64,000 nt of DNA from Micromonospora phaseoli (GCF_900109115.1 NZ_FNYV01000001.1:695003-759002); one strand, 5' to 3'; positions 40,857 through 51,925 are shown, numbered from the stretch's first letter. Program-made: numbers and translations. The notes: generated by a model not told the origin, from the letters alone.

Positions 40857-41614
40857 TCAGGTGCCCGGGGTGTCGCCCTGCTTGGTGGTCGCCGCCAGGT
40901 AGTCGCGGTTCAGCCGACCGATGGTGGTCAGCGGGATGCCCTTCGGGCAGACCGCGGTGCACTCGCCGGCGTTGGTGCAGCCACCGAAGCCGGCCTCGTC
41001 GTGCGCGTCGACCATGCCGATCACCCGGGTGTAGCGCTCGGGCTGGCCCTGCGGCAGCAGCGAGAGCTGGGTGACCTTGGCGGCGGTGAACAGCATGCCG
41101 GAGCCGTTCGGGCAGGCGGCCACGCAGGCGCCGCAGCCGATGCAGGCGGCGGATTCGAAGGCGGAGTCCGCGTTGGCCTTGGCGACCGGCACGGAGTGCG
41201 CCTCCGGTGCGCTGCCGGTGGGTGCGGTGATGTATCCGCCGGCAGCGATGATCTTGTCGAAGGCGTTGCGGTTGACCACCAGGTCCTTGATGACCGGGAA
41301 GGCGCGTGCCCGCCAGGGCTCGATGTCGATCGTCTCACCGTCGGAGAACTGCCGCATGTGCAGCTGGCAGGCGGTGGTACCGCGCTGCGGGCCGTGCGCG
41401 TCGCCGTTGATCATCAGGCCGCACATGCCGCAGATGCCCTCGCGGCAGTCGTGGTCGAAGGCGACCGGCTCCTCGCCGGCGAGGATGAGCCGCTCGTTGA
41501 GCACGTCGAGCATCTCCAGGAACGACATGTCCGGTGAGACGTCGTCGACCTGGTACTTCACCATCCGACCCTTGTCCTCGGGGCCGGACTGGCGCCAGAT
41601 GCGCAGGGTCAGGT

Positions 41615-41618
<4 letters not shown>
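40857..41618 (-). CDS. sdhB: Succinate dehydrogenase iron-sulfur subunit
   Basis: 253 residues. Passes electrons from the flavin subunit to the membrane quinone. The [2Fe-2S] ligands are in [18 protein letters not shown] and TTACQLHM. The [4Fe-4S] and [3Fe-4S] ligands are in [17 protein letters not shown] and [20 protein letters not shown] 41618 overlaps the sdhA stop by four bases. It belongs to the actinobacterial/Bacillus-type three-subunit enzyme. Confidence 0.96.
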
Positions 41619-43552
<1,934 letters not shown>

Positions 43553-43554
43553 GG

Positions 43555-44247
43555 TCAGGACACCAATCCGGTGAGTACGGCGAACGGGACCACGAGGTAG
43601 CCGGCGCAGAGCACGACGGCGAAGGCCAGCGCCACCGCCCGGGCACGCTGCTCGCCGCGCGGGGTCTGCTGACCGAGGCTGCGCAGCGCGCTGAACACGC
43701 CGTGCCGCAGATGGAAGCCGAGGGCGACGATCGCCAGCGTGTAGAAGGCCGTGACGTACCAGCGCTCCGGGGCGAAGTCGGCGACGATGTTGGCGTACGG
43801 CCGGGCCGGGTCGCCGACCGGGTTCAGGGTGCCGGTGGTGAGGTCCAGGATGTGGTAGATCACGAAGAGCAGGATGATCACGCCGCCCCAGCGCATGGTG
43901 CGGGCCGCGTAGCTGCCCCGGACCTTCTTGCGGTGGGCGTAGCGCACCGGGCGGGCGGCGCGGGCGCGCAGGGCGAGGACCGTGGCGGCCCAGATGTGCA
44001 GGAGCACCGCCGCCAGCAGGCCGACCCGCTGGATCCACAGGAATCCGGCGTTCGGCAACAGCGGGGCGCCGAGCTCGCGCAACCAGTGCGCATAGTGGTC
44101 GAACGAGGTGGCACCCGTGAAGATCTTCAGGTTGCCCAGCATGTGGGCGATCAGGAACAGCACCAGGAGGATGCCCGTCACCGCCATGACGGCCTTGAGG
44201 CCGACGTTGGATCGGATGGGCGACCGGGTTCTCGTTGTGACTACCAC
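43555..44247 (-). CDS. sdhC: Succinate dehydrogenase cytochrome b subunit (b558 family)
   Basis: 230 residues with five predicted membrane helices. [22 protein letters not shown] (helix 1, heme-ligand His), [12 protein letters not shown] and [14 protein letters not shown] carry the conserved His residues of the b558-type anchor. GTG 44247 is preferred to ATG 44313 because the conserved helix begins only ~20 residues later, TAGCGT lies seven bases ahead of it, and the upstream extension would overlap the promoter and operator. First gene of the sdhCAB operon, divergent from a LysR regulator. Confidence 0.87.
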   Translation of the reverse strand: MVVTTRTRSPIRSNVGLKAVMAVTGILLVLFLIAHMLGNLKIFTGATSFDHYAHWLRELGAPLLPNAGFLWIQRVGLLAAVLLHIWAATVLALRARAARPVRYAHRKKVRGSYAARTMRWGGVIILLFVIYHILDLTTGTLNPVGDPARPYANIVADFAPERWYVTAFYTLAIVALGFHLRHGVFSALRSLGQQTPRGEQRARAVALAFAVVLCAGYLVVPFAVLTGLVS

Positions 44248-44254
44248 TCGAACG

Positions 44255-44284
44255 ACGCTAGGAGCACTCCGATCAGTCGTCCAA
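44255..44284 (-). promoter_or_regulatory. Putative sdhCAB promoter (leaderless)
   Basis: On the minus strand the -35-like TTGGAC (44284-44279) and the -10 TAGCGT (44260-44255) are separated by 18 bases. Seven bases after the -10 comes GTG 44247, so transcription would begin at or next to the start codon. Confidence 0.5.
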
Positions 44285-44305
44285 TGCATCGACACCGCAG
44301 TCTTG

Positions 44306-44320
44306 ATAGCCATAAGCTAT
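44306..44320. promoter_or_regulatory. LysR-type operator (T-N11-A) in the sdhC-lysR spacer
   Basis: ATAGC-CATAA-GCTAT is a perfect 5-bp-arm palindrome containing T at 44307 and A at 44319, i.e. T-N11-A. Its centre (44313) lies 66 bases before the predicted sdhC start, the usual position of a LysR recognition site. It also overlaps the TAAGCT box of the LysR gene itself, allowing autorepression. Confidence 0.55.
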
Positions 44321-44324
44321 GTAG

Positions 44325-45257
44325 ATGCAGCTCCATCAGCTGAAGTACTTCGTTGCGGTGGCCGAAATACGACATTTCACTCAGGCCGCCGACATCGTGG
44401 GCATCACCCAGCCTTCGTTGAGTAAGCAAATTCACGCGCTGGAGGACACCCTGGGCGCCCCGCTCTTCGAGCGGGTAAGGGGCAACATCGGGCTGACCGG
44501 GGCCGGCGAGACGCTGCTGCCGCTGGCCAAGCGGATCCTGGCCGACGTCGAGACCGCCACCCGGGAGGTGCAGGAGCTGGTCGGGCTGCGGCGCGGCCGG
44601 GTACGCCTCGGCGCCACCCCCAGTCTGGCCACCTCGCTCGCCCCGCCGGTGCTGCGCCGATTCCGCGACGCGCACCCCGCTGTCGACCTGCGGGTGGAGG
44701 AAGGCGGCTCGCAGGATCTCGTCCGTCAACTGCTCCGCGGCGAACTGGACCTGGCGCTGGTCATCATGCCGGCCCAGGGCACCGACCCCGGCCTGCGGGC
44801 CGAGAAGATCCTCACCGAGAGCCTGGTGGTCGCCTCCGTCGACCCGGTGCCGAGCGCCTCGGCCGGCGGCGACCTGCGCATCACCGACCTGCGCGACCAG
44901 CCCCTGGTGATGTTCCGCGAGGGCTACGACCTGCGCGACGCCACCCTTGCGGCGTGCCGGGAAGCCGGCTTCGAACCGACCCTCTCGGTGGACGGCGGGG
45001 AGATGGACGCCGTGCTCAGCTTCGTCGAGGCCGGGCTGGGCATCGCCGTGGTACCCGGCATGGTGGTGGCCCGCCGGCCCGGCATCCGGGTCACCCGGCT
45101 GGCGCCACCCGGGGTACGGCGCACCATCGCGGTCGCCCGCCGACGCGACGTGGTGCCCACCCACGCCGGCCGGGAACTACGCCGCATCCTGCTCGACTAC
45201 GTGCACACCGCCACCGCCAGCGATCAGCTCCCACCCGGCGTCGAACCCCTGCCTTAG
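44325..45257 (+). CDS. LysR-family transcriptional regulator
   Basis: 310 residues. The N-terminal HTH (1-60) reads MQLHQLKYFVAVAEIRHFTQAADIVGITQPSLSKQIHALEDTLGAPLFER, the LysR HTH. The C-terminal LysR substrate domain starts at RRGRVRLGATPSLATSLAPPVLRRF, with the final half containing EAGLGIAVVPGMVV. ATG 44325 is preceded at six bases by TAAGCT, a -10-like box. It is divergent from sdhCAB and probably controls it; the operator is listed separately. Its ligand is unknown. The 3' end overlaps the HrpA-like gene by four bases. Confidence 0.9.
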   Translation: MQLHQLKYFVAVAEIRHFTQAADIVGITQPSLSKQIHALEDTLGAPLFERVRGNIGLTGAGETLLPLAKRILADVETATREVQELVGLRRGRVRLGATPSLATSLAPPVLRRFRDAHPAVDLRVEEGGSQDLVRQLLRGELDLALVIMPAQGTDPGLRAEKILTESLVVASVDPVPSASAGGDLRITDLRDQPLVMFREGYDLRDATLAACREAGFEPTLSVDGGEMDAVLSFVEAGLGIAVVPGMVVARRPGIRVTRLAPPGVRRTIAVARRRDVVPTHAGRELRRILLDYVHTATASDQLPPGVEPLP

Positions 45258-48200
45258 CCTGGGGCCTCGGCGTCGTCCATGGCGCGGTAGATGCGCTGCT
45301 CGGAGACCGGGTACGGGGTGCCCAGCGCCTGGGCGAAGACGTTCACCCGCAGCTCCTCGATCATCCAGCGGATCTGCCGCACCGGCGCGGACGAGCGCCG
45401 GGCCGGGGGCAGTGCCTTGAGCATCTCGTCGTACTCCCGCTGGACCACCGCGACGCGGTCCTGCTGCTGCTTGTCCCGCGCCGGGTTACCGGGCAGCCGG
45501 TCCAGTCGCCGCTGCACCGCGGTCAGGTAACGCAGCAGATCGGGCAGCCGGGCGTACCCGGCCTCGGTGATGAACCCGGCGTGCACCAGCCCGGTGAGCT
45601 GGGCGCGGATGTCGGCCAGCGCGGCCACCACGGCCAGGTTCTTCGTCGCGCCGAGCCGTTGCTGCACCGCGTACGCCGCCGCGAGCACCGCCTGGACCCG
45701 GTCCATCACCTGCACCACCGTGTCCACCAGCCCGGCCCGGACCTTGTCCCGCAACGCGGCGAAGCCCTCGGCGTCCCAGACCGGCCCGCCGGCGTCGGCG
45801 ACCAGCTTGTCGATCGCCGCGCCGGCCGCGTCGGAGATCAGCGCCTGCACCCCGCCGTGCGGGTTTCGGGACAGCGCCAGCTTCGCCTCGTTGGTCAGCC
45901 GCCCCTGGAGGAACTTCGCGGGCGACGGCACGGTCAGCCGCAGCAGCCGCCGCGTGCCCGCCCAGTGGGCTGCCTCCTGCTCGGCCGGGGAGTCGAACAC
46001 CCGCACCCCGACCGTGCTGCCCTCGTCCACCAGCGCCGGATAGGCGGTCACCGCGTACCCGGCGCGCACCTGCTCGATGGTGCGCGGCAGGGCACCGATC
46101 TCCCACCCGGTCAGCCCGGTGCGGGCCACGTCCGGTGCGGCGGCGGCCACCACCTGGCGTACCTCCGCCTTGAGCTGACGTTGCAGGGCCGGCAGGTCCT
46201 TGCCCTCGGCGACCGGTTTGTCGTCGTCGCCGAGCACCCGGAAGGTGACCCGCAGGTGCGGCGGCAACCTGCCGACGTCCCAGGCGTCCCGGGGCACCGT
46301 AACCCCGGTCATCCGGCGCAGCTGCCGGGTCAGCGCGTCCAGCAGCGGCTCCTCGCCGGGGGTGATCGCGGCCAGGGCGGCGCGGGCGTAGTCGGGCACC
46401 GGCACGAAGTTGCGCCGCACCGGTTTCGGCAGCGACCGGATCAGCGCGATGACGAGTTCCTCGCGCAGCCCGGGCACCTGCCAGTCGAAGCTGTCGGCCG
46501 GCACCTGGTTGAGCAGCGGCAGTGGGATTTCCACCGTCACCCCGTCGGTCGGGGTGCCCGGCTCGAACGTGTACGTCAGCGGCAGGGCCACTCCGTCGGC
46601 ACTCCACTGGTCGGGGAAGTCGGCCTCGTCCACCCCGCCCCGGCCCGCGTTGACCAGCAGCTCCCGGGTGAAGGTGAGCAGGTCGGGCTGTTCCCGCCGG
46701 GTCTTCTTCCACCAGGTGTCGAAGTGCCGTCCCGAGACCACCTCGGCCGGGATCCGCTCGTCGTAGAACTGGAAGACCGTCTCGTCGTCGACCAGGATGT
46801 CGCGTCGCCGAGCCCGGTGCTCCAGCTCCTCCACCTCGGTGCGCAGGCGCTGGTTGTCCCCCCAGAACTGGTGGTGGGTGGACCAGTCTCCCTCGACCAG
46901 CGCGTGCCGGATGAACAGCTCCCGGCTCAGCACCGGGTCGATCCGGCCGAAGTTCACCTTGCGGGCGGTGACCAGCGGTACGCCGAAGAGGGTGACCTTC
47001 TCGTACGCCATCACCGCCGCCTGCTTCTTCTCCCAGTGCGGCTCGCTGTAGCTGCGCTTGACCAGGTGCTGGGCGAGCGGCTCGACCCACTCCGGCTCGA
47101 TCCGGCCGTTCACCCGACCCCAGAGCCGGGAGGTCTCCACCAGCTCGGCCGCCATCACCCAGCGCGGCGGCTTGCGGAACACCGCCGAGCCGGGGAAGAG
47201 CGCGAACTTGGCCCCGCGTGCCCCCAGGTACTCGTGCTTCTGGGCGTCCTTGAGGCCGATGTGGGACAGCAGGCCGGGCAGCAGCGACTGGTGCACCTTC
47301 GGGGTGTCGATCTCCTCCGGCAGGTCCGCGCCGGGCTGGCGTCGTCCACCGCCGTCGGGCGCGGCCTGGGCCGTGCCCCGCCGGCCGTGTCCCCGGCCGT
47401 CCCCCTCGCCGGTACGCAGCACCTGCCGCAACTGGCTGACGATGTCCTGCCACTCGCGAATCCGCAGGTAGTTGAGGTACTCGGCCTTGCACATCCGGCG
47501 GAAGGCGCTGGAGGAGAGGGTCTGCTGCTGTTCGCGCAGGTACCGCCAGAGATTGAGGTACGCGACGAAGTCGGATTCGGCGTCGGCGAACCGGGCGTGC
47601 GCCTGGTCGGCCTGGGCCTGCTTCTCCGCGGGCCGCTCGCGTGGATCCTGGATCGACAGCGCCGCGGCGATCACCATCACCTCGGTGGCGCAGCCGTTGC
47701 GTTCGCCCTCCAGCACCATCCGGGCCAGGCGGGGATCGACCGGCAGTTGGGCGAGCCGCCGGCCCAGCGCGGTGAGCCGCCGGGCCGGGTCGGTCTCGGC
47801 GGGGTCGAACGCCCCCAGTTCGTGCAGCAGATTCACGCCGTCCGCGACGTTGCGACTGTCCGGTGGGTCGATGAACGGGAAGGCGGTGATGTCGCCGAGA
47901 CCGATGGCGGTCATCTGCAGGATGACCGAGGCCAGGTTGGTGCGCAGGATCTCCGGGTCGGTGAACTCGGGCCGGGCGGCGAAGTCCTGCTCGTCGTAGA
48001 GCCGGATGCAGATGCCGTCCGAGGTGCGCCCGCAGCGGCCCTTGCGCTGGTTCGCCGACGCCTGGGACACCGGCTCGATGGGCAGCCGTTGCACCTTCAA
48101 CCGCTGGGAGTAGCGGGAGATCCGGGCGGTGCCGGGATCCACCACGTACTTGATGCCGGGGACCGTCAGCGAGGTCTCCGCGACGTTGGTGGCCAGCACC

Positions 48201-49318
48201 ACCCGCCGTCCCGCGTGCGGGGCGAAGACCCGGTGCTGCTCGGCGACGCTCAGCCGGGCGTACAACGGCAGGATCTCGGTGTTAAGTAGTGACCGCTTGT
48301 GCTGCACCAGCTTACCGAGCGCCTCGGCGGTGTCCCGGATCTCCCGTTCACCGCTGAGGAAGACCAGGATGTCGCCGGGCCCCTCGACGGCCAGTTCCTC
48401 GACCGCGTCGCCGATCGCCTGGATCTGGTCGCGGACGTTCTCCTCGTCCCCGTCGTCGGCGACCGCGTTCTCGTTGACCTCGACCAGCGGTCGATAGCGC
48501 ACCTCGACCGGATAGGTCCGGCCGGAGACCTCCACCACCGGCGCCGGCTCGCCGTCGGGGTGCTCGGCGGTCGGCGGGCCGGCGAAGTGCCGGGCGAACC
48601 GGTCGGTCTCGATGGTCGCCGAGGTGATGATCACCTTGAGGTCGGGGCGACGGGGAAGCAGTTGCCTGAGGTAGCCGAGAATGAAGTCGATGTTGAGGCT
48701 GCGCTCGTGCGCCTCGTCGATGATCAAGGTGTCGTACTGGCGGAGCATCCGGTCGGTCTGCAACTCGGCCAGCAGGATGCCGTCGGTCATCAGCTTGACC
48801 AGGCTGTTCTCGCTGACCTGATCGGTGAAGCGCACCTTGTAGCCGACCACGTCGCCCAGTTCGGTGCCCAACTCCTCGGCAATCCGATCGGCGACCGTAC
48901 GCGCGGCCAGCCGCCGGGGCTGGGTATGCCCGATCAGTCCGTTGATCCCGCGCCCCAGTTCCAGACAGATCTTGGGCAACTGGGTGGTCTTGCCGGAGCC
49001 GGTCTCGCCGGCCACGATCACCACCTGGTGGTCCCGGATCGCCGCGGCGATGTCGTCCTTGCGCTCGCTCACCGGCAGGATGGCCGGGTAGGTGACCACC
49101 GGCACCGCGGCCCGCCGCCGCTCCAGGCGACCCTCGGCCGCCGCCACGTCGGCGGCGATCTCGGCCAGCGCCGACTCGCGCCGCTGCGGGTCGCGTAGCT
49201 TCCGCACCCCGTCGAGTCGCCGCCGCAGGTGGCGCTGGTCGCGGAACATCAGCAGGGCGAGGCGACGCTGCAACTCGCGGACGGGGTCGCTCGTGACGGG
49301 TGCGGCTGGATTCTGCAT
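45254..49318 (-). CDS. hrpA: ATP-dependent RNA helicase, HrpA-like (DEAH box)
   Basis: 1354 residues, the normal HrpA length. RecA-like domain 1 carries Walker A GETGSGKTTQ (104-113) and DEAH at 201-204; motif III is SATIET. RecA-like domain 2 has VLATNVAETSLTVPGIKYVVD and QRKGRCGRTSDG. HA2/OB-fold regions follow, and the C-terminal part (from about 750) is the DUF3418-type domain of HrpA. It acts on RNA or ribonucleoprotein; the exact substrate is not readable. ATG 49318 begins the conserved N-terminus; an in-frame upstream extension to 49396 has no ribosome site. Confidence 0.94.
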   Translation of the reverse strand: MQNPAAPVTSDPVRELQRRLALLMFRDQRHLRRRLDGVRKLRDPQRRESALAEIAADVAAAEGRLERRRAAVPVVTYPAILPVSERKDDIAAAIRDHQVVIVAGETGSGKTTQLPKICLELGRGINGLIGHTQPRRLAARTVADRIAEELGTELGDVVGYKVRFTDQVSENSLVKLMTDGILLAELQTDRMLRQYDTLIIDEAHERSLNIDFILGYLRQLLPRRPDLKVIITSATIETDRFARHFAGPPTAEHPDGEPAPVVEVSGRTYPVEVRYRPLVEVNENAVADDGDEENVRDQIQAIGDAVEELAVEGPGDILVFLSGEREIRDTAEALGKLVQHKRSLLNTEILPLYARLSVAEQHRVFAPHAGRRVVLATNVAETSLTVPGIKYVVDPGTARISRYSQRLKVQRLPIEPVSQASANQRKGRCGRTSDGICIRLYDEQDFAARPEFTDPEILRTNLASVILQMTAIGLGDITAFPFIDPPDSRNVADGVNLLHELGAFDPAETDPARRLTALGRRLAQLPVDPRLARMVLEGERNGCATEVMVIAAALSIQDPRERPAEKQAQADQAHARFADAESDFVAYLNLWRYLREQQQTLSSSAFRRMCKAEYLNYLRIREWQDIVSQLRQVLRTGEGDGRGHGRRGTAQAAPDGGGRRQPGADLPEEIDTPKVHQSLLPGLLSHIGLKDAQKHEYLGARGAKFALFPGSAVFRKPPRWVMAAELVETSRLWGRVNGRIEPEWVEPLAQHLVKRSYSEPHWEKKQAAVMAYEKVTLFGVPLVTARKVNFGRIDPVLSRELFIRHALVEGDWSTHHQFWGDNQRLRTEVEELEHRARRRDILVDDETVFQFYDERIPAEVVSGRHFDTWWKKTRREQPDLLTFTRELLVNAGRGGVDEADFPDQWSADGVALPLTYTFEPGTPTDGVTVEIPLPLLNQVPADSFDWQVPGLREELVIALIRSLPKPVRRNFVPVPDYARAALAAITPGEEPLLDALTRQLRRMTGVTVPRDAWDVGRLPPHLRVTFRVLGDDDKPVAEGKDLPALQRQLKAEVRQVVAAAAPDVARTGLTGWEIGALPRTIEQVRAGYAVTAYPALVDEGSTVGVRVFDSPAEQEAAHWAGTRRLLRLTVPSPAKFLQGRLTNEAKLALSRNPHGGVQALISDAAGAAIDKLVADAGGPVWDAEGFAALRDKVRAGLVDTVVQVMDRVQAVLAAAYAVQQRLGATKNLAVVAALADIRAQLTGLVHAGFITEAGYARLPDLLRYLTAVQRRLDRLPGNPARDKQQQDRVAVVQREYDEMLKALPPARRSSAPVRQIRWMIEELRVNVFAQALGTPYPVSEQRIYRAMDDAEAPG

Positions 49319-49484
49319 GGCGTGCCCAAGGATAGGCAGCCCGCCGGCGAGCCGCCTCCTGGTTACCTGCCCGACCCGTCTCCTGGCGGCCGGCAATCAC
49401 CGCCGCCGGCGGCCGGCTGCTCTCGACCCGGACTGGCGGGGCGCTATCGTTGATCAACCACCAGGAGCGAGCGCGGGGACGTCG

Positions 49485-49853
49485 ATGACGATGCGGGACA
49501 CGGATCGGGCGCTGGTGCAGGCCGCCAGCGCGGTGGCCAAGCTGCGCTGCCGCAGCGCCGCCCACACCCGCGCCACGGCGGCCCGAACCGCCGATGGTCG
49601 GGTCGTGTCCGGGGTGAACGTGGTGCACGTCACCGGGGGTGCCTGCGCTGAGGTGATCGCGATTGGCGCCGCCGCCACGCAGGGAGTGGGGCCGTTGGAG
49701 ACCATGGTCACGGTGGGCGACCGAGGCCGGAGCGTCCTCACCCCCTGCGGGCCGTGCCGAAACCTGTTGGTCGATCTCTTCCCGGAGCTGCGGGTGATCG
49801 TCGGCCCGGCCGACGACCCGAAGGTCGTACCGGTGGGCGACCTCGGGTTCTAG
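49485..49853 (+). CDS. Cytidine/blasticidin deaminase-like zinc enzyme
   Basis: 122 residues of the cytidine deaminase fold. Zinc and catalytic motifs are CAEVIAIG (C-x-E) and PCGPCRN. The short length and N-terminus (MTMRDTDRALVQAASAVAKLRCRSAAH) match the blasticidin-S-deaminase-like/CDA-like branch rather than the long CDA. Substrate unknown. ATG 49485 follows an AGGAGC site at 49463-49468 and a possible TATCGT -10 box at 49445-49450. Confidence 0.8.
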   Translation: MTMRDTDRALVQAASAVAKLRCRSAAHTRATAARTADGRVVSGVNVVHVTGGACAEVIAIGAAATQGVGPLETMVTVGDRGRSVLTPCGPCRNLLVDLFPELRVIVGPADDPKVVPVGDLGF

Positions 49854-49900
49854 CGGTCGGCGCAACACCTGACCTGATCAGGAGTGCGCATCGTGGCTGC

Positions 49901-50290
49901 CTACCCCCGGGCAGATTCCCACCACGCCATATTGGCGGCTGCGTGGGCCACCGGTTCGATGATCTCCCATATCTCGGCGATGCGCCCGTCGGCGATACGC
50001 ATGACGTCGACGACCACGATCTCCGGTCCCGCGTCGGGTAGCCGGCGTCGCGAGTGCACCACGACGTGGTCACCGTCGGCCAGCAGGTGGAGGATTTCGA
50101 CCTGCATGCCGGCGGTCGGGCCCAGCGCGGCGCGGACAGCGGCCAGCCATTCCGCCTTGGTCGCGGTTGTCGAATCCGGCCGGTGGTGGATGAAGTCGTC
50201 GCTGAGGAACGACGCGAGCGTGTCGACGTCGCCCGTCTCGATCAGCCCCGCCAGCGCACGCTGGACGATGCTTGTGTTCTCAGTGGTCAT
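49901..50290 (-). CDS. SnoaL-like / NTF2-fold protein
   Basis: 129 residues of the SnoaL/ketosteroid-isomerase-like fold: helix IVQRALAGLIETGDVDTLASFLSDDFIHHRP, strand LLADGDHVVVHSRRR and the final DVMRIADGRIAEIWEIIEP. Such proteins are isomerases, cyclases or binding proteins; no substrate can be inferred. ATG 50290 is the only good start. It is divergent from an XRE-type regulator 35-70 bases away, which may control it. Confidence 0.78.
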   Translation of the reverse strand: MTTENTSIVQRALAGLIETGDVDTLASFLSDDFIHHRPDSTTATKAEWLAAVRAALGPTAGMQVEILHLLADGDHVVVHSRRRLPDAGPEIVVVDVMRIADGRIAEIWEIIEPVAHAAANMAWWESARG

Positions 50291-50358
50291 GGGGCCAAGT
50301 GTTTCCCCCGCCCGTTGGGTTGTCGATGAACTCGCACTTCATGGCGCCCGGCGCGACG

Positions 50359-51138
50359 ATGAGTACGCTCATGATCGTGTACACGGTCGGGGAACTCATG
50401 CGGCAGTGGCGGCAGCGCCGGGGACTCAGCCAACTCGACCTGGCGATCGCCGCGGATGTCTCGGCTCGTCACGTCAGCCTGGTCGAGACCGGCCGGTCCA
50501 AGCCGAGCGCGGACATGATCCTCCGGCTTGCCGATCAGCTCCATGTGCCGCTGCGCGATCGCAATCGACTGTTGCTCGCCGCCGGCTTCGCGCCCCGGTA
50601 CGCGGAGCGTCCGCTCGACGACACCGCTCTGTCGGCAGCCCTGGACGCGGTCCGCAGGGTGCTCCAGGCGCACGAGCCGTATCCGGCGCTGGTCTTCGAC
50701 CGTCGGTGGAACATCGTGATGACCAACCGCGCGGTCGACCCGTTCTTCGCGCAGGTCGCTCCCGATCTGCTGCGGCCGCCGGTGAACCTGGTCCGGCTGG
50801 GCCTGGACCCGCGCGGGCTCGCTCCGATGGTCGTCAACCTGGCCGACGTGCGCGCGGTGTTCCGCAGCCGGATCTCGCGCCAACTCGCCACCGCTCCCGA
50901 CGCGGAGCTCACCGCGCTCTACGAAGAACTGCTGAACCCGTCGCCGGAGGACCCGATGGGCCAACGGGTCGACGCCGACGTGGTGATCCCGATGATCCTC
51001 CGGATCGACGGACGAGAGCTGCGGCTGTTCTCGACCATCACCACATTCGGCACCCCGATGGACATCGCGATCGACGAAATCGCGATCGAGTCCTACTATC
51101 CGGCAGACCAAGAGAGTGCCGCCTACTTCACGGAGTAG
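50359..51138 (+). CDS. XRE-family regulator with MmyB-like ligand domain
   Basis: 259 residues. HTH_31-type domain at about 5-65 (TVGELMRQWRQRRGLSQLDLAIAADVSARHVSLVETGRSKPSADM) and a C-terminal MmyB/PAS-like domain (about 95-255) with YPALVFDRRWNIVMTNRAVDPFF and PMILRIDGRELRLFSTITTFGTPMDIAIDE. The start is uncertain: ATGs at 50326, 50341, 50359 and 50371 are all in frame and none has a clear ribosome site; 50359 is a middle choice. Probably regulates the divergent SnoaL-like gene. Confidence 0.83.
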   Translation: MSTLMIVYTVGELMRQWRQRRGLSQLDLAIAADVSARHVSLVETGRSKPSADMILRLADQLHVPLRDRNRLLLAAGFAPRYAERPLDDTALSAALDAVRRVLQAHEPYPALVFDRRWNIVMTNRAVDPFFAQVAPDLLRPPVNLVRLGLDPRGLAPMVVNLADVRAVFRSRISRQLATAPDAELTALYEELLNPSPEDPMGQRVDADVVIPMILRIDGRELRLFSTITTFGTPMDIAIDEIAIESYYPADQESAAYFTE

Positions 51139-51163
51139 CTGTCGCCGGGACCGGCCCTGGCGT

Positions 51164-51188
51164 GGCCCCACCCGCGACGAGTGGGGCC
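51164..51188. terminator. Bidirectional hairpin between XRE and hypothetical genes
   Basis: GGCCCCAC (51164-51171) and GTGGGGCC (51181-51188) form a perfect 8-bp stem with a 9-base loop, between two convergent stop codons (51138 and 51235). Confidence 0.55.
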
Positions 51189-51234
51189 CACCACCGCTGC
51201 CCCTGCGGATAACCCTCGACCCGGCGGCTCGACG

Positions 51235-51876
51235 CTAGGCGGCGGACCAGATGGCGCGGAAGGCGGCGGCCTCACCGGCGAGCCACCGCTCGATCTCGTC
51301 CGGCTTGGCGTCGCCGGGCATCCGGTGGGCCGTGCCCCGGCGCACATCGACCAGGACCGGCTCGGCATGCGGGAGTACGGCGTCGATGTGACGGGCCGTC
51401 AGGTGCAGTGCGGCCAGCATCGCCTCCTCGCTGGGCGGGGCCTCATCGAAGTGCAGCCGCACCGCCTCGGCGCGACCGTCGGCGTACCGGATGCCGAAGT
51501 GGGGGTTGATCTTGATCGGGAGGTCGCCGAGCATGGCCAGGGCGTCCCGGGTCTGGGCCAGGTTGATGCCGGCCGGCTCACCGAGCGAGTGCAGCCAGGT
51601 GGTCGCCCCGGGGACGAGGGCTTGGTAGAGCGGGCGCCACCGGGGCTTGACCACCTCGACCACCTGCGCCAGGTGGGTGCCGCCGGTGTGGAAGGCGATG
51701 TCGGCCTTCAGCGCCTTGACGAACTGGCCGTGCGGGTTGAATCCGGAGCGGCTGGCCCGCTGGCGGCGCAGGCCGCCGACGAAGCTGGCCTTGGTCGGCC
51801 CGGTGCGGTCGACGTACCGGGTGAAACCGAGGAGGGTGGCGTACGGCGTCAGGGGGGCAGAGATGGGTGCGGTCAC
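51235..51876 (-). CDS. Conserved hypothetical protein with an operator-like palindrome upstream
   Basis: 213 residues. A basic N-terminal third (ATLLGFTRYVDRTGPTKASFVGGLRRQRASRSGFNPHGQFVKALK) is followed by WRPLYQALVPGATTWLHSLG, PIKINPHFGIRYADGRAEAVRLHFDE and VDVRRGTAHRMPG. I do not recognise the family. The GTG at 51876 is chosen over ATG 51882 because GGGAGG directly abuts the ATG but is six bases from the GTG. An 8-base inverted repeat covering the -10 box lies upstream (51900-51925), so the gene is likely repressor-controlled. Confidence 0.7.
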   Translation of the reverse strand: MTAPISAPLTPYATLLGFTRYVDRTGPTKASFVGGLRRQRASRSGFNPHGQFVKALKADIAFHTGGTHLAQVVEVVKPRWRPLYQALVPGATTWLHSLGEPAGINLAQTRDALAMLGDLPIKINPHFGIRYADGRAEAVRLHFDEAPPSEEAMLAALHLTARHIDAVLPHAEPVLVDVRRGTAHRMPGDAKPDEIERWLAGEAAAFRAIWSAA

Positions 51877-51899
51877 GAGCATCCTCCCAGGTCAGGAAC

Positions 51900-51925
51900 T
51901 CGATTAGTACATACATTCTAATCGA
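51900..51925. promoter_or_regulatory. Operator-like inverted repeat over the -10 box
   Basis: TCGATTAG (51900-51907) and CTAATCGA (51918-51925) are perfect 8-base inverted arms separated by TACATACATT. Read on the minus strand, the arm includes TAGAAT, a near-consensus -10 box for the gene starting at 51876. The motif is unusually A/T-rich for this genome, as expected for a repressor site. Confidence 0.5.

Noticed and set aside
44954..48289. 1111-codon plus-strand open frame antisense to hrpA
   Set aside because: It lies opposite a gene with intact helicase motifs; long antisense frames are expected at this G/C content, and the translation is Arg/Gly/Val-rich with no domain.
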